The position numbers and the translations under genes were made by a program. Below, piece by piece: positions 7,247 to 9,556 of a stretch of 9,556 nt of DNA. Source of the DNA: an uncultured Acidaminococcus sp. (GTDB lineage Bacteria > Bacillota_C > Negativicutes > Acidaminococcales > Acidaminococcaceae); the NCBI GenBank assembly GCA_900314165.1, contig OMUE01000216.1, positions 1-9,556 on the forward strand, given 5' to 3'. The stretch's first letter is position 1; each line of letters begins with the position of its first letter. The notes beneath the pieces were generated by a model. That model was given only the letters and a program-made list of their open reading frames with translations, was not told where the DNA came from and ran no database searches.

Positions 7247-8536
7247 ATGTCATCTGTAGTAATTATCGGTTCCCAATGGGGGGACGAAGGCAAAGGCAAG
7301 ATTGTGGACTATCTGGCCCAACAGGCAGATGCGGTTGTGCGCTATTCCGGCGGTTCCAACGCAGGCCATACGGTAGTGGTTGACGATGTAGCCTATAAGT
7401 TGCGCCTGCTGCCCAGCGGCATTCTGTATAAGGACAAGACCTGTATCCTGGGCAACGGTGTGGTCATCAACCCCCGTGTCGTACTCCAGGAAATCGCCGA
7501 CATGAAGGCTAAAGGCGTGGACACCAGCAACCTGCTCATCAGTGACCGGGCCCACGTGGTGTTCCCCTATCATGAAAAACAAGATGAACTGCAGGAAGCT
7601 GCTCTGGGCGATGCCAAGATCGGCACCACGAAAGGCGGCATCGGTCCCTGTTACATGGATAAGTACGCCCGTACGGGCATCCGGGTCTGCGACCTGCTGA
7701 ACAAGGACGTGTTGGCTGCCAAGCTGAAACGGAACCTGGACGCCAAGAATGCCCTGTTCACGAAGGTCTATGGGGCAGAACCCATGGAATATGAACCTAT
7801 GCTGAAAGATTACCTGGCCTATGCGGAAGAACTGCGGCCCCATGTGACGGATACCAGCGTGGCCCTGGGCAATATCTTCGACGCCGGCAAGAAAGTGCTG
7901 TTCGAAGGGGCTCAGGCTACATTCCTGGATATCGACTATGGCACGTATCCATATGTCACCAGCTCCAACCCTACGGCTGGTAATGCGGCTACGGGCAGCG
8001 GCGTAGGCCCCCGTTTCATCGACCACGTCGTAGGCGTTGTGAAGGCTTATACGACCCGTGTAGGGGAAGGCCCCTTCGTTTGCGAACTGTTCGATACGGA
8101 TGGCCCCGGCACGTACCTGCGCAATACGGGCCATGAATTCGGCACTGTGACCGGGCGGCCCCGCCGTACCGGCTGGCTGGATGCCTTTATGGTGCGGTAT
8201 TCTGCACGGCTGAACAGCATGGACTCCCTGGCTATCACCCGCCTGGACATCCTGGACGGCCTGGACGAAATCAAGATGTGCACGGGCTGGACCATTGACG
8301 GCGAAGCCATCCAGCACATCCCTGCAGACCTGACCATTTCCGCCAAGGCAAAACCCGTCTACGAGACCTTCAAGGGCTGGAAGACGGATATTTCCGGCGT
8401 GCGGAAATACGAAGACCTGCCCAAGGAAGCCAGAGTGTACCTGGAACGGCTCAGCGAAGTGGTAGGCGTGCCCATCGGCATCGTTTCCGTAGGCCCCAAC
8501 CGGGATCAGACGTTCTCTCTGCGGGAATTCTTCTGA
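7247..8536 (+). CDS. purA: Adenylosuccinate synthetase
   Basis: This 429-residue enzyme joins IMP and aspartate using GTP to make adenylosuccinate, the first committed step to AMP. The GTP loop is GSQWGDEGKGK (8-18), with D13 as expected catalytic base, and SGGSNAGHT (34-42) carries H41. LFEGAQATFLDIDYG (218-232), the aspartate-binding loop TRVGEGPF (270-277) and GRPRRTGWLD (303-312) are all typical. The IMP loop reads GTTKGGIGPCYMDK (126-139), where many relatives have GTTGRGIGP or GTTKKGIGP, a mild variation. The ATG has GAGGGGG at 7235-7241 as ribosome site, 5 nt upstream. It forms an operon with purB, whose product acts on the adenylosuccinate made here, and ends at an intrinsic terminator. 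Confidence 0.98.
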   Translation: MSSVVIIGSQWGDEGKGKIVDYLAQQADAVVRYSGGSNAGHTVVVDDVAYKLRLLPSGILYKDKTCILGNGVVINPRVVLQEIADMKAKGVDTSNLLISDRAHVVFPYHEKQDELQEAALGDAKIGTTKGGIGPCYMDKYARTGIRVCDLLNKDVLAAKLKRNLDAKNALFTKVYGAEPMEYEPMLKDYLAYAEELRPHVTDTSVALGNIFDAGKKVLFEGAQATFLDIDYGTYPYVTSSNPTAGNAATGSGVGPRFIDHVVGVVKAYTTRVGEGPFVCELFDTDGPGTYLRNTGHEFGTVTGRPRRTGWLDAFMVRYSARLNSMDSLAITRLDILDGLDEIKMCTGWTIDGEAIQHIPADLTISAKAKPVYETFKGWKTDISGVRKYEDLPKEARVYLERLSEVVGVPIGIVSVGPNRDQTFSLREFF

Positions 8537-8547
8537 GGTAAAGCTAC

Positions 8548-8589
8548 AAAAGCCGGTTTTTCGGATTTCTTCCGGAAAATCGGCTTTTT
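8548..8589 (+). terminator. Intrinsic terminator of purB-purA
   Basis: A 15-bp stem pairs 8551-8565 with 8571-8585, including two G-T pairs, around the loop TTTCT. It is preceded by A residues and followed by TTTTT (8585-8589). It starts 12 nt after the purA stop and lies just ahead of the tRNA promoter. Confidence 0.93.
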
Positions 8590-8592
8590 CTC

Positions 8593-8622
8593 TTGACAAA
8601 AGACCCTAAAAGCGGATAGAAT
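8593..8622 (+). promoter_or_regulatory. Promoter of tRNA-Lys
   Basis: A perfect TTGACA (8593-8598), an 18-nt spacer and TAGAAT (8617-8622, five of six) form a strong sigma-70 type promoter directly after the purA terminator. Transcription would start near 8629, giving a 5' leader of about 17 nt for RNase P to remove. Confidence 0.85.
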
Positions 8623-8645
8623 AATAAAGCTGTAACAAGCCATAT

Positions 8646-8721
8646 GATTCACTAGCTCAGTTGGTAGAGCACCTGACTTTTAATCAGGGTGTCCCGGGTT
8701 CAAGTCCCGGGTGGATCACCA
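8646..8721 (+). tRNA. tRNA-Lys (anticodon UUU)
   Basis: All arms of a 76-nt cloverleaf can be drawn. The acceptor stem pairs GATTCAC (8646-8652) with GTGGATC (8711-8717) and has one T-G pair. The D stem is GCTC/GAGC around AGTTGGTA. The anticodon stem CCTGA/TCAGG (8672-8676, 8684-8688) encloses the loop CTTTTAA with anticodon TTT at 8679-8681. The T stem CCGGG/CCCGG (8694-8698, 8706-8710) encloses TTCAAGT. The discriminator is A (8718) and CCA is encoded (8719-8721). It decodes AAA and AAG. It stands alone with its own promoter and terminator. Confidence 0.98.
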
Positions 8722-8730
8722 CAAAAACGC

Positions 8731-8767
8731 AAGGACTGTGAGGAAGCATCCTCACAGTCCTTTTTTT
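8731..8767 (+). terminator. Intrinsic terminator after tRNA-Lys
   Basis: A perfect 13-bp stem, AGGACTGTGAGGA (8732-8744) with TCCTCACAGTCCT (8749-8761), closes the loop AGCA and runs into seven T residues (8761-8767). It begins 10 nt after the encoded CCA. Confidence 0.95.
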
Positions 8768-8783
8768 GTAAGACACCCCCACC

Positions 8784-8851
8784 ACCGTTCCAACTCTTGG
8801 ATGCGGGCTTACCGCCGCTACGCTCTGGCAAGCCCCTACGGCAGGAACGGT
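8784..8851. repeat. Palindromic intergenic repeat element (copy B)
   Basis: The outer ends ACCGTTCC (8784-8791) and GGAACGGT (8844-8851) form a perfect 8-bp inverted repeat. Inside, GGGCTT (8805-8810) pairs with AAGCCC (8830-8835). Read on the minus strand it contains CCGTAGGGGCTT (complement of 8830-8841) and later TAAGCCC, just as copy A at 839-960 does on the plus strand. Both copies also share GGATGCG and a terminal AGGAAC. The inner loop differs completely between the copies. It encodes no protein. Confidence 0.72.
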
Positions 8852-8857
8852 CCCCCG

Positions 8858-8908
8858 CCCCCGCCCTGCGGGGGTCGGACTTAGGCCGCTGGCCGTGCAG
8901 CCAGAGGC
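8858..8908. repeat. Two further GC-rich hairpins beside repeat copy B
   Basis: CCCCCGC (8858-8864) and GCGGGGG (8868-8874) form a 7-bp stem around CCT. GCCGCTGGC (8885-8893) and GCCAGAGGC (8900-8908) form a second stem of nine positions with one G-A mismatch around CGTGCA. Neither is followed by a T-tract, so they do not look like terminators. With copy B they make one GC-rich, hairpin-dense block that ends abruptly at about 8908. Confidence 0.6.
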
Positions 8909-9116
8909 AAACTTGTAAAAAAACCTAATTTGTATACATTATACTTTTCATCTCTGGCAGGCTATGGATTTATTTTCTTGTAAACGAAATTATTTTGATG
9001 CACCTGTATATAGTATTCTAGCAATATAAAACACTAGATGTTGTGGAGTAGCTTTGCTTGACAGATTTACAAGGTTTACACAATAAAAAATACAAAGCTG
9101 TTACTGTAATATCATG
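8909..9116. other. AT-rich intergenic stretch without a convincing gene
   Basis: After the GC-rich block the composition switches sharply to AT-rich and stays so until the promoter at 9117. The longest plus-strand reading frame I checked from an ATG is 21 codons (8964-9029) with no good ribosome site. A perfect TTGACA at 9058-9063 with AATAAA 18 nt later (9082-9087) could be a second, weaker promoter. I see no RNA gene or recognisable regulatory motif here. Confidence 0.5.
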
Positions 9117-9146
9117 TTGACCACTTGAAAAAATCTGTGCTATACT
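9117..9146 (+). promoter_or_regulatory. Promoter of the TAXI lipoprotein gene
   Basis: TTGACC (9117-9122), an 18-nt spacer and TATACT (9141-9146) are joined by an extended -10 element, TG at 9138-9139 followed by one base. This is a strong sigma-70 type promoter. Transcription would start near 9152, leaving an unusually long leader of about 208 nt before the GTG at 9361. Confidence 0.75.
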
Positions 9147-9151
9147 ATTTT

Positions 9152-9360
9152 CATAAAAATTAGACTTTGCAGACAGTTGCCGAAATTGTCAGACCAGTGG
9201 TTGCAGCCAGCCACGCATCATGCATATATTGTGCATGAAGCGGTATTTTTTATTTTCCTTTTTTCCTTGGGGTGAATAAAAACTCAGCCCACTAAACTCA
9301 GGTTTCATCCCCCTGCCCAGGGGTGCGACATAGTAAGGCAAATTTAAAGGAGGGGTTTTT
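9152..9360 (+). promoter_or_regulatory. Long structured leader with possible attenuator
   Basis: Several hairpins can be drawn in order. GACAGTT/AATTGTC is at 9172-9190. GTGGTTG/CAGCCAC is at 9197-9214. An 11-position stem with one A-A mismatch pairs 9214-9224 with 9232-9242. GGGGTGAA/TTCATCCC pairs 9269-9276 with 9304-9311. CCCCT/AGGGG is at 9310-9323. The third stem is followed by the T-rich run 9244-9267, so it could terminate transcription early; it shares a base with the second stem. The loop of the fourth stem carries AAACTCAG twice (9280-9287 and 9294-9301). I do not recognise it as a known riboswitch or T-box. A regulatory role is inferred only from length and structure. Confidence 0.4.
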
Positions 9361-9556
9361 GTGAAAAAGTGGTTAGCAGTATTGATGGCCGGTATGGTAG
9401 CTGCAGCAGCCGCAGGCTGCGGTGGCAGTGGTGGCGGTGGCGCTGCCAAAAAAGAAGGCGGGAAACTGGATCGTAGCAAACAGTTCATCACTGTGCTGAC
9501 TGGTCCTACCAGCGGTATTTATTTCCCCATCGGCGGCGCTTTCTCTAAAGTAGCCG
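9361..9556 (+). CDS. TAXI-family TRAP transporter substrate-binding lipoprotein (N-terminal part)
   Basis: Only the first 65 codons are in the window. The protein starts MKKWLAVLMAGMVAAAAAGC, a lipoprotein signal peptide with lipobox AAGC and lipidated Cys20. A Gly/Ser/Ala linker follows, and then FITVLTGPTSGIYFPIGGAF (about 42-61), which matches the first strand and glycine-rich loop of TAXI (TRAP-associated extracytoplasmic immunogenic) solute receptors. These bind small organic acids or amino acids such as glutamate and pass them to a fused DctQM-type permease, expected downstream. The actual substrate cannot be told from this part. The start is GTG, with AAGGAGGGG at 9347-9355 and a 5-nt spacing. 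Confidence 0.88.
   Translation, partial: MKKWLAVLMAGMVAAAAAGCGGSGGGGAAKKEGGKLDRSKQFITVLTGPTSGIYFPIGGAFSKVA

Noticed and set aside
7250..8599. A 449-codon open frame on the minus strand opposite purA
   Set aside because: It lies antisense to the certain purA gene, would begin inside the purA terminator, and shows no protein motifs.
8689..8928. A 79-codon plus-strand frame starting inside tRNA-Lys
   Set aside because: It begins in the tRNA anticodon arm/T-arm region and runs through a strong terminator and the hairpin repeats; its product is low-complexity and Pro/Arg-rich.
8964..9029. A 21-codon frame in the AT-rich stretch
   Set aside because: It has no clear ribosome site, no recognisable motif, and a length expected by chance.
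9315..9330. A T-box-like sequence (AGGGGTGCGAC) near the end of the TAXI leader
   Set aside because: Only the AGGG-TG part fits the T-box AGGGTGGNACCGCG; the ACCGCG part and a following terminator are missing.
9189..9491. A 100-codon minus-strand frame with Pro/Ala runs
   Set aside because: The Pro/Ala runs are the antisense of the Gly/Ala-rich linker and signal peptide of the TAXI lipoprotein.

Overview
The window is a housekeeping segment of a Firmicutes-type chromosome, most likely a Negativicute. The gene order rpsF-ssb-rpsR, then yybS-like, gdpP, rplI, dnaB, then purA is the arrangement known from Bacillus and relatives. The GC-rich codon use, the purB-purA pair beside dnaB and a TAXI-type TRAP transporter binding lipoprotein make Acidaminococcus or a close relative my best guess. 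That guess is inference, not proof.

Layout, left to right; every gene is on the + strand. (1) 1-798: the end of rpsF, then ssb and rpsR, closed by a strong intrinsic terminator. (2) 755-1016: an intergenic region with a possible promoter and a palindromic repeat element (839-960) that would lie in the leader of the next operon. (3) 1017-5785: a tightly packed operon of a DUF2232 membrane protein, the c-di-AMP phosphodiesterase GdpP, ribosomal protein L9 and replicative helicase DnaB. Its gaps are 8 nt, then a 41-nt overlap, then a 1-nt TGATG overlap. (4) 5786-8589: purB with its own promoter, then purA 36 nt later, closed by an intrinsic terminator. (5) 8593-8767: a free-standing tRNA-Lys(UUU) with its own promoter and terminator. 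(6) 8768-9360: about 590 nt without a convincing gene. It holds a GC-rich block with a second copy of the repeat family, an AT-rich stretch, and a well-formed promoter followed by a roughly 200-nt leader able to form several hairpins. (7) 9361-9556: the start of a TAXI-family substrate-binding lipoprotein, cut by the window end.

The genes cover replication and translation (SSB, DnaB, S6, S18, L9, tRNA-Lys), c-di-AMP turnover (GdpP) and the adenylate branch of purine synthesis. PurA and PurB together convert IMP to AMP, and PurB also acts earlier in the pathway.

I see no defence system, CRISPR array, transposase or prophage. The parts that known genes do not explain are the shared repeat family (839-960 and 8784-8851) and the structured leader, with a possible attenuator, in front of the TAXI lipoprotein.
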